Assembly: GCA_005880175.1 (NCBI GenBank)
Contig: VBJR01000242.1
Coordinates: 10,220 to 25,172 of the forward strand
Origin: Chloroflexota bacterium
GTDB taxonomy: Bacteria; Chloroflexota; Dormibacteria; Dormibacterales; Dormibacteraceae
DNA length: 14,953 nucleotides
Reading direction: 5' to 3'
Part shown: positions 6,779-13,578 of the stretch, in pieces
Layout of the letters: each line of letters opens with the position of its first letter
Numbering within the stretch: the first letter of the stretch is position 1
Notes under the pieces: model-generated
Seen by the model: only the letters and a program-made list of their open reading frames with translations
What the model was told of the DNA's origin: nothing
Databases searched by the model: none
Made by a program: the position numbers and the translations under genes

Positions 6779-8332
6779 TCAGGGCCTCCGGCCCCGGCGG
6801 AGGTTGGCGGGGAGCTGGCGCGTCGGCTCTTCCACCGGCGGCCGGGGCGTCCCCCGGCGCAGGGTCCGCCGCTCCGCCGGGGGCAGCGGCGCCGGCAGCT
6901 CCGCGGGGGGCAGCTCCGCGGGGGGCAGCGCCAGCGGCAGCGTGGGCGGCGCCGACGGCACGGGGGCCGGCGCCGTGCCGTTGCGATACGGCGGCCGGGC
7001 CGGCGCCGGGGCCAGGTCGGGCGTCGACCGCAGCTGCACGTCGTAGTCCACGCGGTGGTCCAGCCCGGAGCGGTCGCGCAGCAGCCGGGTCGCGACCAGG
7101 GCGACGATCGCGGAGAGGACGACGTACCCGGCGATGGCCGCGGTGCTCTTCGTCGCCGCCAGCAGCGCGCCCGCCACGACCGGGGCGGCGCCGCCGCCCA
7201 GGGCCGCGGCCAGGTGGTAGCTGAGCGACACCCCCGTGTACCGGACCTGGCCGCTGTAGAGCGAGCTGACGAACGCGGCCAGCGGGCCGTACAGCAGCGC
7301 GAACGTGACCAGCGCCGCCACGCTGGCGAACACCACCAGCACCGGCTGGCGGCTGTCGAACAGCCAGTAGTAGGGGAACGCGATCAGGGCGTAGACGACC
7401 AGGCCGGTCATGTACGTGCGCCGGTAGCCGACGCGATCGGACAGCGCCCCGAACGTGATCACGCCGACGAGCGCGACCGCCGCCGCCGACAGGGTCGTGG
7501 TCAACATGAAGGTCTGGTCGAGCTTCAGCGTCCGCGTGCCATAGGAGAGCGCGAACGTGGCCCAGAGGTAGAAGCAGACGAGCACCGGCTGCAGCGCCAG
7601 CGCGCCCAGCACCACCTCCCGCCAGTTGCGGCGGAAGACCTCGACGACGGGCCGGGGAACGATCCGGCGCTCCTCCAGCATCACCGTGAACGGGGGCGTC
7701 TCCAGGACGCCCAGCCGCACGTAGAAGCCGAACAGGATCAGCACGCCGCCGAGCAGGAACGGGATGCGCCAGCCCCAGTCCGCGAACGCCACGGGCCCGA
7801 CGACCGCGGAGGTGATGATCAGCGCCGCGTTGCTGGTCAGCAGGCCGGACGGGAAGCCGAGGTGGGGCCAGGCGCCGATGAACCCGCGCCGGTTGGGCGG
7901 TCCCCACTCGATCGGGAGCAGGATCGTCCCGCCCCACTCGCCGCCGATGGCGAAGCCCTGCAGGAGCCGCAGGCCGGTGAGCAGGATACCGCCCCAGATG
8001 CCGATCTGGGCGTAGCCGGGCAGGAGGCCGACGCCGACCGACACGGCGCCCATCAGCAGCAGCGTGGCGACCAGGGTGGACTTGCGGCCGAGGCGGTCGC
8101 CGAAGTGGCCGAAGAACGCCGCCCCGATGGGCCGGGAGATGAACCCGGCCGAGTACGTCGAGAACGAGATCAGCGTGCCCGCCAGCGGGTCGCTGTGGGG
8201 GAAGAAGACGCGCGGGAAGATCAGGATGGCGGCGTTGGCCGAGAGCACGAAGTCGTAGAACTCGATGGCCGACCCTGCGGTCCCGGCGACGATGGCGCGG
8301 ACCAGGTAGTTCCGGTGAAACGACTGCTGCAT
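6779..8332 (-). CDS. MFS transporter, metabolite:H+ symporter (MHS) family, with Pro-rich C-terminal tail
   Basis: The 517-residue membrane protein fits the MHS branch of the MFS (ShiA/ProP/KgtP-like). Marker segments are GSAIEFYDFVLSA in helix 1 (20-32), the loop 2-3 motif GHFGDRLGRK (75-84) and LLQGFAIGGEWGG (123-134). Twelve hydrophobic segments extend to about residue 425. A tail of about 90 residues follows, rich in Pro, Ala and Arg. It is longer than in usual MHS proteins and contains tandem PPAEL units encoded by a 15-bp DNA repeat. The substrate is probably an organic acid, osmolyte or aromatic acid; it cannot be assigned. ATG 8332 is preferred, with AGAGG about 9-10 bases upstream; a larger open frame upstream is not conserved. 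The downstream APH-fold gene starts at or just after its stop. Confidence 0.9.
   Translation of the reverse strand: MQQSFHRNYLVRAIVAGTAGSAIEFYDFVLSANAAILIFPRVFFPHSDPLAGTLISFSTYSAGFISRPIGAAFFGHFGDRLGRKSTLVATLLLMGAVSVGVGLLPGYAQIGIWGGILLTGLRLLQGFAIGGEWGGTILLPIEWGPPNRRGFIGAWPHLGFPSGLLTSNAALIITSAVVGPVAFADWGWRIPFLLGGVLILFGFYVRLGVLETPPFTVMLEERRIVPRPVVEVFRRNWREVVLGALALQPVLVCFYLWATFALSYGTRTLKLDQTFMLTTTLSAAAVALVGVITFGALSDRVGYRRTYMTGLVVYALIAFPYYWLFDSRQPVLVVFASVAALVTFALLYGPLAAFVSSLYSGQVRYTGVSLSYHLAAALGGGAAPVVAGALLAATKSTAAIAGYVVLSAIVALVATRLLRDRSGLDHRVDYDVQLRSTPDLAPAPARPPYRNGTAPAPVPSAPPTLPLALPPAELPPAELPAPLPPAERRTLRRGTPRPPVEEPTRQLPANLRRGRRP
6899..6928. repeat. Two tandem 15-bp repeats inside the transporter tail
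   Basis: The unit ctccgcggggggcag occurs twice with no gap. It codes on the minus strand for repeated (L)PPAE residues in the Pro-rich tail. It is an in-frame microduplication that may vary in copy number between strains. Confidence 0.8.
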
Positions 8333-8384
8333 GGGGGGAGCCTCTGGACGGGCGGGTGGTGTCAACCCTACTCGACAGGACCAT

Positions 8385-8434
8385 CCCGGGAAAGACGCCT
8401 TTTGTCCCGGGTGGCATGGGCGACTCCGCCCATG
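8385..8434 (-). promoter_or_regulatory. Structured leader upstream of the MHS transporter
   Basis: Two adjacent stem-loops lie 53-102 bases upstream of the transporter ATG. One has arms cccggga / tcccggg (8385-8391 and 8405-8411). The other has arms catgggcg / cgcccatg with loop actc (8415-8422 and 8427-8434). If the transcript starts upstream of both, they form a structured 5' leader. They could instead be protein-binding dyads. I do not recognise a known riboswitch. A TTGACA at 8365-8360 lacks a matching -10. Confidence 0.4.
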
Positions 8435-8614
8435 TACCGGGAGTGGGGGAGCCCGCATGACCGGCGCAGCAGGTATGGACGACGGGAGGAGCGCTTTGAC
8501 GCACCGGCGCCGCCGACCGTGGTGACGGGCGTCGAGAACTGGTCGCTGGCGATGGACCTGCGGGTGGTGGTGCTGACGCCGCACCGCTTCGTCCGCGACC
8601 ACCAGGCGAACTGA
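8432..8614 (+). pseudogene. 60-codon ORF resembling a sugar-transferase C-terminus, possible remnant
   Basis: The frame from ATG 8432 ends in VENWSLAMDLRVVVLT plus a short tail. This resembles the conserved tail of bacterial sugar transferases (polyprenyl-phosphate glycosylphosphotransferases, EpsL/WcaJ type), which commonly end YxENWSLWLDLKIxxxT followed by about 10 residues. The preceding residues (RYGRREERF) are only loosely like the upstream RxxxD region, and no catalytic part of the enzyme is found upstream. It is therefore either a decayed fragment or a chance short ORF. It has no Shine-Dalgarno, and its ATG lies inside a hairpin. Similarity was judged by eye. Confidence 0.3.
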
Positions 8615-8630
8615 GCCGGGCGAGCCGGGG

Positions 8631-8660
8631 AGGCCCCTCCCCCTGGCGAGGGAGGGGCCT
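8631..8660 (-). terminator. Strong terminator hairpin of the ArsR-SRPBCC operon
   Basis: A perfect 11-bp stem (aggcccctccc / gggaggggcct) with an 8-base loop begins 7 bases after the SRPBCC stop in the minus direction. No T-tract follows. It can act in either direction. Confidence 0.7.
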
Positions 8661-8667
8661 GACGGCC

Positions 8668-9180
8668 CTACCGCTTCGGGGGTCCGATCGCGGCGGCTTC
8701 CGGGCCCAGGCGCTCCACGTAGCCCTGGTGAACCTCGGACCAGCGCTCGCCAGGGGTCCAGGGCGGGCGGACGCCGTCCAGGTGGTACGCGAGCACGTCC
8801 AGGCAGGCGTGCCAGCCGGCCGCGTCGCGGGCGGCCTTGCCCACCTGGTCGAACGTGTTCACGAACGACAGCACGGTGCCCCCGTCCGCCGTCCGCAGCT
8901 CGAAGCGGAGCGTCTCGCCCTCGCCCCAGCGCAGCTCGAGCAGGCGGGGCGGGTCGTACGCGAGCATCTCGCCCTCGATGGCCGGGGCGGCCGCGTCGCG
9001 GTGCGCGAAGCGGAGCGGCGCGCCCGCCGCGCGCTCGCCCTCGATGGTGGTCGGGAACCAGACGGCCAGGTGCTCCGGCTCCGTCAGCGCTCGCCAGACC
9101 TTCTCCGGCGGGTGGGCGAGCCGGCGCGTGAAGTGCAGCTGCCAGCGGCCGTCGCGCCGCTCCAGGGTTCCGTCGTCCAT
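8668..9180 (-). CDS. SRPBCC / AHSA1 domain protein
   Basis: The 170-residue protein matches the AHSA1 (activator of Hsp90 ATPase homologue 1) branch of the SRPBCC/START-like fold. Typical blocks are FTRRLAHPPEKVWRALTEPEHLAVWFP (about 17-43), GGTVLSFVNTFDQVGKAARDAAGWHACLDVLAYHL (about 100-134) and a last amphipathic helix. The fold makes a deep hydrophobic ligand pocket; in bacteria these proteins are usually of unknown function and often sit behind an ArsR repressor, as here. ATG 9180 has AAGGAG 8 bases upstream, and the ArsR stop is only 17 bases away, so the two are one operon. A hairpin terminates it at 8631-8660. Confidence 0.9.
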   Translation of the reverse strand: MDDGTLERRDGRWQLHFTRRLAHPPEKVWRALTEPEHLAVWFPTTIEGERAAGAPLRFAHRDAAAPAIEGEMLAYDPPRLLELRWGEGETLRFELRTADGGTVLSFVNTFDQVGKAARDAAGWHACLDVLAYHLDGVRPPWTPGERWSEVHQGYVERLGPEAAAIGPPKR

Positions 9181-9197
9181 GGTTGCGTCTCCTTCGT

Positions 9198-9512
9198 TCA
9201 GGCCTCGTCGGGCATGGCGTCCAGGTGCCGTTCGAGCTCGTCGAGCCGCGACGCCCACAGCGCCCGGTACGGTTCGAGCCACTCGTCCACGGCGCGCAGG
9301 GGCTCGGCGCGCACCCGGTAGAGGCGCCGCTGGGCGTCGATCCGGGACTCGACGAGGCCCGCGTCGCGCAGGACGCGCAGGTGCTTCGAGACCGCCGGCT
9401 GGCTGACGGCGAGCGCGTCGACGAGATCGCCGACCGGCCGCTCCGCGACCCGCAGGAGGTCGAGGATGCGGCGCCGGTTCGGCTCGGCCAGGACCTCGAA
9501 CGCTGCTGACAC
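9198..9512 (-). CDS. ArsR-family winged-helix transcriptional regulator
   Basis: The 104-residue protein has the full ArsR winged helix: AEPNRRRILDLLRVAERPVGDL (about 9-30), the recognition-helix segment AVSQPAVSKHLRVLRDAGLV (about 35-54) and the wing RIDAQRRLYRV. It has no Cys, so it is neither a metal-thiolate nor a persulfide sensor of the SmtB/ArsR or SqrR/BigR type. It belongs to the group paired with AHSA1/SRPBCC proteins, whose ligands are unknown. The start is GTG 9512, directly behind a promoter so close that the transcript is probably leaderless. It most likely represses its own operon, and may affect the divergent pseudokinase operon through the shared 109-bp region. Confidence 0.92.
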   Translation of the reverse strand: MSAAFEVLAEPNRRRILDLLRVAERPVGDLVDALAVSQPAVSKHLRVLRDAGLVESRIDAQRRLYRVRAEPLRAVDEWLEPYRALWASRLDELERHLDAMPDEA

Positions 9513-9518
9513 GCCCCG

Positions 9519-9548
9519 ACCATACCGAATCAGCTATATAACGGTCAA
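9519..9548 (-). promoter_or_regulatory. Promoter of arsR operon, probably leaderless
   Basis: On the minus strand, TTGACC (9548-9543) and TATGGT (9524-9519) are 18 bases apart. The -10 ends 6 bases before the GTG start, so transcription should begin at or next to the start codon. The spacer and the flanking bases hold AT-rich tatata/atata patches, unusual in this genome and a plausible autoregulatory operator. Confidence 0.65.
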
Positions 9549-9581
9549 GGCATATACGGCGTCCTGGCCTCCTTGTGGACC

Positions 9582-9611
9582 TGTACAGCAGCCCGCCCGT
9601 CCCTTTACACT
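9582..9611 (+). promoter_or_regulatory. Candidate promoter of the pseudokinase-DsrE2-TusA operon
   Basis: tgtaca (9582-9587) and tacact (9606-9611) have an 18-base spacer. The -10 ends 10 bases before ATG 9622, and no Shine-Dalgarno is present there. The mRNA is therefore predicted to have almost no leader. The -35 is a weak match. Confidence 0.45.
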
Positions 9612-9621
9612 GCGTCGTCGC

Positions 9622-11130
9622 ATGGAGCGGGTCTACGGACTCGGCGGCACGTCCGTCGGCGCTTACCGGCTGTGGGACTGCCTTGGCCATGGCAGCTGTA
9701 CCGCCGTGTACCGGGCGTCCACCGCGGACGCCGAGTGTGCCGTCAAGCTGGTGGACCGCCGGCTCAGCGAGAGCGGCGCGCTCAGCGCGCGGCTCGTCCG
9801 CGAGCGCGCGATCATCGACACCATCGGCCACGACGGCATCCTGCCGATCCGCGACGCGGTCCGGGTCGAGGACATCACCGCCGTGGCCATGCCGCTCCAG
9901 ACCGCCGCCTCCGTCCGCGACCTGCTGGCCCAGGGCCCGATGGACCCCGAGCTGGCGTGGAGCATCCTCACCCAGGTCGCGGAGTCGCTGCAGCTGGCGC
10001 ACGAGCGCGGCCTCGTGTACCGGGTCCTGAAGCCGGCCAACATCCTGGTCGGCCAGGACGGCCGGACCTACCTGGCCGAGTTCGGGGTCACCGGCCAGCG
10101 GCTGGGGCAGCTCGCCCTCGCCACGCCGGAGTTCCAGCTGACCGCGGCCCAGTACCTGGCCCCCGAGCAGATCGAGGGCCGCGAGCTCGACTACCGGACC
10201 GACATCTACGCGCTCGGCGTCCTCGCGTTCGAGCTCGCGACCGGGACGCCGCTCCAGGGGACGGCGGCGCCGGCGGAGGTCGTGCGGGCCACGCTCCACC
10301 ACCCGACCCCGTCGGCCAACGCGCGCAACCCGAACCTGCCCCGGGAGGTGGACGGCGTGTTCGCCCGTGCGCTGGCCCGGGACCCGGCCGACCGCCACCG
10401 CTCCGTGTGGGAGCTGATCGACCAGCTGGTGGACCCGCCGGACGTCGCCGCGGCCCAGCCGCCGCGCCCGGCCACCGCCAAGATCGCGTTCGCGCCGCTG
10501 CCCGACCTGGACGTGGCGAACGTCGAGTGCCTCCTGGAGGAGATCCTCGACGCCGACTTCGCGTCCTGCGTCCGGTTCGCGAGGGAGGTCGCGGCCGAGC
10601 GCTGGCCCCACGTGGTCGCGCTGGCCGGCCTCGAACGGTACCTGCGCGAGATCCCGGCCGAGCAGGGCCAGCGGGTGCCGGAGGTGCTGACGCTGAGCCG
10701 GCTCGCGGACGCCTTCGACGTCGTGCACGGCCAGGACGCGCCATCCGCCCTCAGCCGCTGGGGCGGGCTCGTGGCGCGGCACTGGCTGCGTTCCATCCAG
10801 GAGAAGCCGCCGTGGATCGCCGGGCCGCCGACCGGCCGGCTGGTGGACCTGCTGAGCGTGTTCGTGGCGGCGCTCGACCGCGTCCGGGGCGAGGAGCTGC
10901 ACGCCTGGAAGCAGGTCAACAAGCAGCTGTTCCGCGTCGTCCACATGCAGAACCTCACGGCCGTCGGCCGCCGCCGCCCGGTCGAGGCCTGCGACTTCTG
11001 GAGGGGCGCGTACGAGGCGGCACTGGAATGGGCCGGTCTGGCCGGCGACTGGCTCGTGGCGGAGGTGGAATGCGGCTGCGTCACCGGGACCTACGACTGC
11101 GTGTTCACGATGGTCCGGGCCACCCGCTGA
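9622..11130 (+). CDS. Predicted pseudokinase (Hanks-type fold) with C-terminal V4R-like domain
   Basis: The 502-residue protein has a bacterial Ser/Thr-kinase fold at 14-270. Present are the Gly loop LGHGSCTAVY (21-30), the VAIK-type Lys42, the alpha-C Glu near 61, Lys137 and Asn140 of the catalytic loop, APE (180-182) and DIYALG (194-199). The catalytic loop HRD is YRV (133-135; Val codon at 10024-10026) and DFG is EFG (153-155; Glu codon at 10078-10080). Loss of both Asp residues predicts no or very weak phosphotransfer. After a Pro-rich linker (272-285), residues about 290-502 form a second region. It ends VECGCVTGTYDCVF (Cys484, 486, 493), like the Cys-containing end of V4R (4-vinyl-reductase-like) small-molecule-binding domains. 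There is no membrane segment or PASTA repeat, so it is cytoplasmic. It is first in an operon with DsrE2 and TusA. The V4R assignment is by eye. Confidence 0.85.
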   Translation: MERVYGLGGTSVGAYRLWDCLGHGSCTAVYRASTADAECAVKLVDRRLSESGALSARLVRERAIIDTIGHDGILPIRDAVRVEDITAVAMPLQTAASVRDLLAQGPMDPELAWSILTQVAESLQLAHERGLVYRVLKPANILVGQDGRTYLAEFGVTGQRLGQLALATPEFQLTAAQYLAPEQIEGRELDYRTDIYALGVLAFELATGTPLQGTAAPAEVVRATLHHPTPSANARNPNLPREVDGVFARALARDPADRHRSVWELIDQLVDPPDVAAAQPPRPATAKIAFAPLPDLDVANVECLLEEILDADFASCVRFAREVAAERWPHVVALAGLERYLREIPAEQGQRVPEVLTLSRLADAFDVVHGQDAPSALSRWGGLVARHWLRSIQEKPPWIAGPPTGRLVDLLSVFVAALDRVRGEELHAWKQVNKQLFRVVHMQNLTAVGRRRPVEACDFWRGAYEAALEWAGLAGDWLVAEVECGCVTGTYDCVFTMVRATR

Positions 11131-11152
11131 CCGACGGCAAAGGAGACCAGAG

Positions 11153-11722
11153 ATGTCGCTCGAGGTGCGATCGGAGAGCAGCGTGGTGACGCACGAGGAC
11201 GTCCGGCTGATCGTCAGGCAGGAGCTGGAGCGCGCGCTCAAGCGCGACCCGGCGGCCCAGCGGGCGTGCATCATCGCCTCGAAGGGAACCCTGGACTGGG
11301 CCTACCCGCCGCTGATCCTGGCCAGCGCCGCGGCGGCCGCGGGCATGGACGCCGCGGTCTTCTTCACGTTCTACGGGCTCAACATCATCCACAAGGACTT
11401 CCGGCGCCGCGTCAAGGTCAGCCCCGTGGGGAACCCGGCCATGCCCATGCCGGTGCCGATGGCCGACACGTTCACGTCCCTGCCCGGAATGAAGGGCATG
11501 GCCACGTGGATGATGAAGGACAAGTTCCGCAGGAAGGGCGTGGCCGCCCTCGAGGAGCTGCTCGAGGTCTGCCGGGAGTCGTCGGTGCGGCTGATCGCGT
11601 GCGCGCTGACGATCGAGGTCTTCGGGTTCCAGGAGTCCGACTTCATCGACGGTGTCGAGTTCGGCGGCGCCGGCGCGTTCATGTCCGACGCGCGCCGGTC
11701 GCACGTCACGCTGTTCGTGTAG
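11153..11722 (+). CDS. dsrE2: DsrE2-type DsrE/DsrF/DrsH-like sulfur-transfer protein
   Basis: The 189-residue protein has the DsrE2 signature: CIIASKGTLDWAYPPLILA (39-57), GMDAAVFFTFYGL (64-76) and LIACALTIEVFG (147-158) with the conserved Cys150. It closes with DGVEFGGAGAFMSDA (166-180). DsrE2 proteins carry sulfur as a Cys-bound persulfide or polysulfide and exchange it with TusA, notably in sHdr- or Dsr-type sulfur oxidation. No hdr, dsr or rhodanese gene is in this window. Hydrophobic stretches near 51-76 may associate with the membrane. An N-terminal helix (HEDVRLIVRQELERALK) could mediate oligomerisation. The start has AAAGGAG upstream, 22 bases after the pseudokinase stop, so they are co-transcribed. 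Confidence 0.9.
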   Translation: MSLEVRSESSVVTHEDVRLIVRQELERALKRDPAAQRACIIASKGTLDWAYPPLILASAAAAAGMDAAVFFTFYGLNIIHKDFRRRVKVSPVGNPAMPMPVPMADTFTSLPGMKGMATWMMKDKFRRKGVAALEELLEVCRESSVRLIACALTIEVFGFQESDFIDGVEFGGAGAFMSDARRSHVTLFV

Positions 11723-11752
11723 CCCCTGTGGGCTGTGGAGGAGTGAGTATCA

Positions 11753-12001
11753 GTGGCTGACGTGAACGAGGACACCGTCCTCGACTGCCGGGGCCTGCAG
11801 TGCCCGATACCGGTCGTGCGGATCGGCCGCGAGATGAGCACCCTGGGGCCCGGCGAGGTGCTGAAGGTGCTGGCGACCGACCGGGGCGCCGTCGCCGACG
11901 TGCCCGCGTGGGCCGCGGACACCGGCAACGAGGTGCTGCGCTGGCACGAGGACGGCGACCACCTGGTCTTCTACATCCGCAAAGGCGCCGGCGAGGACTG
12001 A
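11753..12001 (+). CDS. tusA: TusA-family sulfur carrier
   Basis: The 82-residue protein is close to the usual TusA length. It contains the defining CPxP motif in LDCRGLQCPIPVVR, with Cys17 as the sulfur-carrying residue; Cys12 is the common accessory Cys. The rest (EVLKVLATDRGAVADVPAWAADTGNEVL) is the standard TusA/SirA beta-alpha fold. It receives persulfide sulfur and passes it to partners, here probably the adjacent DsrE2. In other bacteria TusA serves tRNA thiolation, molybdenum-cofactor synthesis or sulfur oxidation; which of these applies is not decided by this window. The start is GTG 11753 with GGAGGAG 9 bases upstream. The stop lies inside a terminator hairpin. Confidence 0.95.
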   Translation: MADVNEDTVLDCRGLQCPIPVVRIGREMSTLGPGEVLKVLATDRGAVADVPAWAADTGNEVLRWHEDGDHLVFYIRKGAGED

Positions 12002-12013
12002 GCCTCGCCGGCG
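11986..12013. terminator. Bidirectional terminator at the tusA stop
   Basis: A perfect 11-bp stem (cgccggcgagg / cctcgccggcg) with loop actgag spans the last tusA codons and its TGA. It ends 12 bases before the stop of the convergent solute-binding gene. There is no T-tract. Confidence 0.7.
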
Positions 12014-12025
12014 GGCGGCCGGTCG

Positions 12026-13517
12026 TCAGATCGAGACCGGCTGCGCGTACACCGTGTTGAACATCTCGTTGGGCAGGGCCCCGATCCCGGTCACCTGCGC
12101 CGAGTACACGATCGGGTTCTTCTGGACCCAGAGGAAGATCCAGGGCGCGTCGTTCCAGACCTGCTTCTGGGCGTCGCAGTACTCCTGCGCGCGCGCGTCG
12201 CGATTGGGCTCGAGGGCCGCCTTCTGGAGCAGCGCGCTCACGTTCGCGTTGTCGTAGTACGCGGTGGCCAGGCCCTTGGGCGGGATCGCCGAGGCGTCGA
12301 ACATCTGCTGCATGGCCTGGCTGGCGTCCAGGAACCCGGGCGCGTAGCCGAGCATGTGGAGGTCCACCGTGGCCTTCGCCGGCGCCACGTCCACCGTGCC
12401 CACGTAGCTCGGCCAGTCCATCGTGCTCGGCCCGTTGACGGTCACGCCCACGACGCGCAGGTCGTTGGCGACGTTCTGGGCCGCCTGGAAGTCCTGGATG
12501 TAGCGCCCGGTGGGGGCGACCATCGTGACGGTGAGGTTCGACGCGTTGGCCTTCTGGAGCATCGACCGGGCCAGGTCGGGGTCATACGCGTACTGGTTGG
12601 GGACCTGGCAGTAGCCGAAGAGGGTGGAGGCCAGCGTTGACGTCGCCGGGTCGGCCGCGCCGAACAACGTGCTCTTGACGATCGCGTCGCGGTTGATCGC
12701 GTAGTTCAGGGCCTGGCGGACCTGCGCGTTCTGGAGCAGCGGCTGCTGCTTGTCGACGGTGTTGATGGCGATGAAGATCGAGCGGTCGCTGGGGCCGAGG
12801 AGGACCTTGACGGTGGGGTCCTGGCGCAGCGAGGGCAGGTCGGAGATGGGGGGCAGGGTGATCATCTGGGCCTGGCCGGAGCGGACCAGCGCCTCGCGCG
12901 TGGCGTCGTTCGGCACCACCTTGAACACCTGCTGCGTGTAGATCGGGCGCCGGCCCCAGTAGTCCTCGTTGCGGACCAGCGTCAGGTGGTCGCCCGGCAC
13001 GCGCTCCTTGTACAGGTACGGCCCGGTGCCGACCGGCTTGTCCTGCTTGGTGTACGCCGGCGTCCCCGGCTGGATCGTCCGGGGTGACAGGATCCCGTAC
13101 GCCTGGGTGCTGAGGAGGCCGACGACCACGTCGCCGGCGAGCGGCTGGGTCATGTTCAGGCGGACGTGCGAGGGGTCCACCGCGTCCACCGACTTGACCG
13201 ACTTGGCCAGGACGCCGCAGAGGGGGCAGACGCTCTTCGGGTCGAAGAGCCGGTCGAGGTTGGCCTTGACCGCCGTCGCGTCGAAGGGGGTGCCGTCCGT
13301 GGTCCACCGTCGCCAGTGACTCGACGACCATGCCGAGGATGTTCTCCACGACGGCGGTCGTCTGGTGCATCGGGTCGAGCGTGTCCACGTCGGTGCCGAT
13401 GCCGACCGTCAGCACCGAGGTCTGCCGCGAGGTCTTCGCGGTCGGCACCGCGGCCGAGCCGCAGGCTGCCAGGACCGTGGTCGCGACCACGATCAGCCCG
13501 AGGAGTTGTCGTCGCAT
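12026..13517 (-). pseudogene. ABC-transporter solute-binding lipoprotein (family 5), frameshifted with internal deletion
   Basis: The N-terminal fragment (ATG 13517) has a lipoprotein signal peptide (MRRQLLGLIVVATTVLAACGS; lipobox LAAC), then VLTVGIGTDVDTLDP and ENILGMVVESLATVD. Near 13300-13310 the reading frame changes. The other frame continues WTTDGTPFDATAVKANLDR to the end at 12026, with GTGPYLYKE, ALNYAINRDAIV and other SBP_bac_5 (peptide/nickel/oligopeptide-binding, DppA-like) blocks. In intact homologues about 33 residues (the LAESWEVSxDGxTYTFxLRKGVKW block) lie between those points and are missing here. One indel cannot explain this; a deletion not divisible by three can. It may be a real pseudogene or an assembly collapse. 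No permease or ATPase genes are adjacent. Four Cys of the mature protein, including a CPLC pair, may form disulfides. Confidence 0.8.
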
Positions 13518-13578
13518 AACCTACCCCCCCCTAGTTCCGCGGCCTAGGCAAGTGTTGTCAAACCGGAGCCAGGGAAAG

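Noticed and set aside
8360..8365. TTGACA as the transporter -35 box
   Set aside because: At 16-19 bases downstream there is only GC-rich sequence without a TAnnnT box.
7055..8614. 519-codon plus-strand open frame
   Set aside because: It lies antisense to the well-supported MHS transporter, and its Arg/Gln/Asp-rich composition is typical of a GC-rich shadow frame. Only its last 60 codons, outside the transporter, deserve attention.
9198..9512. ArsR as a persulfide sensor for the DsrE2-TusA operon
   Set aside because: The protein has no Cys, so it cannot be a thiol-based sensor of the SqrR/BigR type.
9573..11189. 538-codon plus-strand frame overlapping the pseudokinase
   Set aside because: Low-complexity Arg/Gly/Pro sequence in a different frame. 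The kinase motifs are in the frame that starts at 9622.
8668..11274. 868-codon minus-strand open frame spanning arsR and the pseudokinase
   Set aside because: Only its end (the SRPBCC protein) has family similarity; the rest is antisense to the pseudokinase and out of frame with ArsR.
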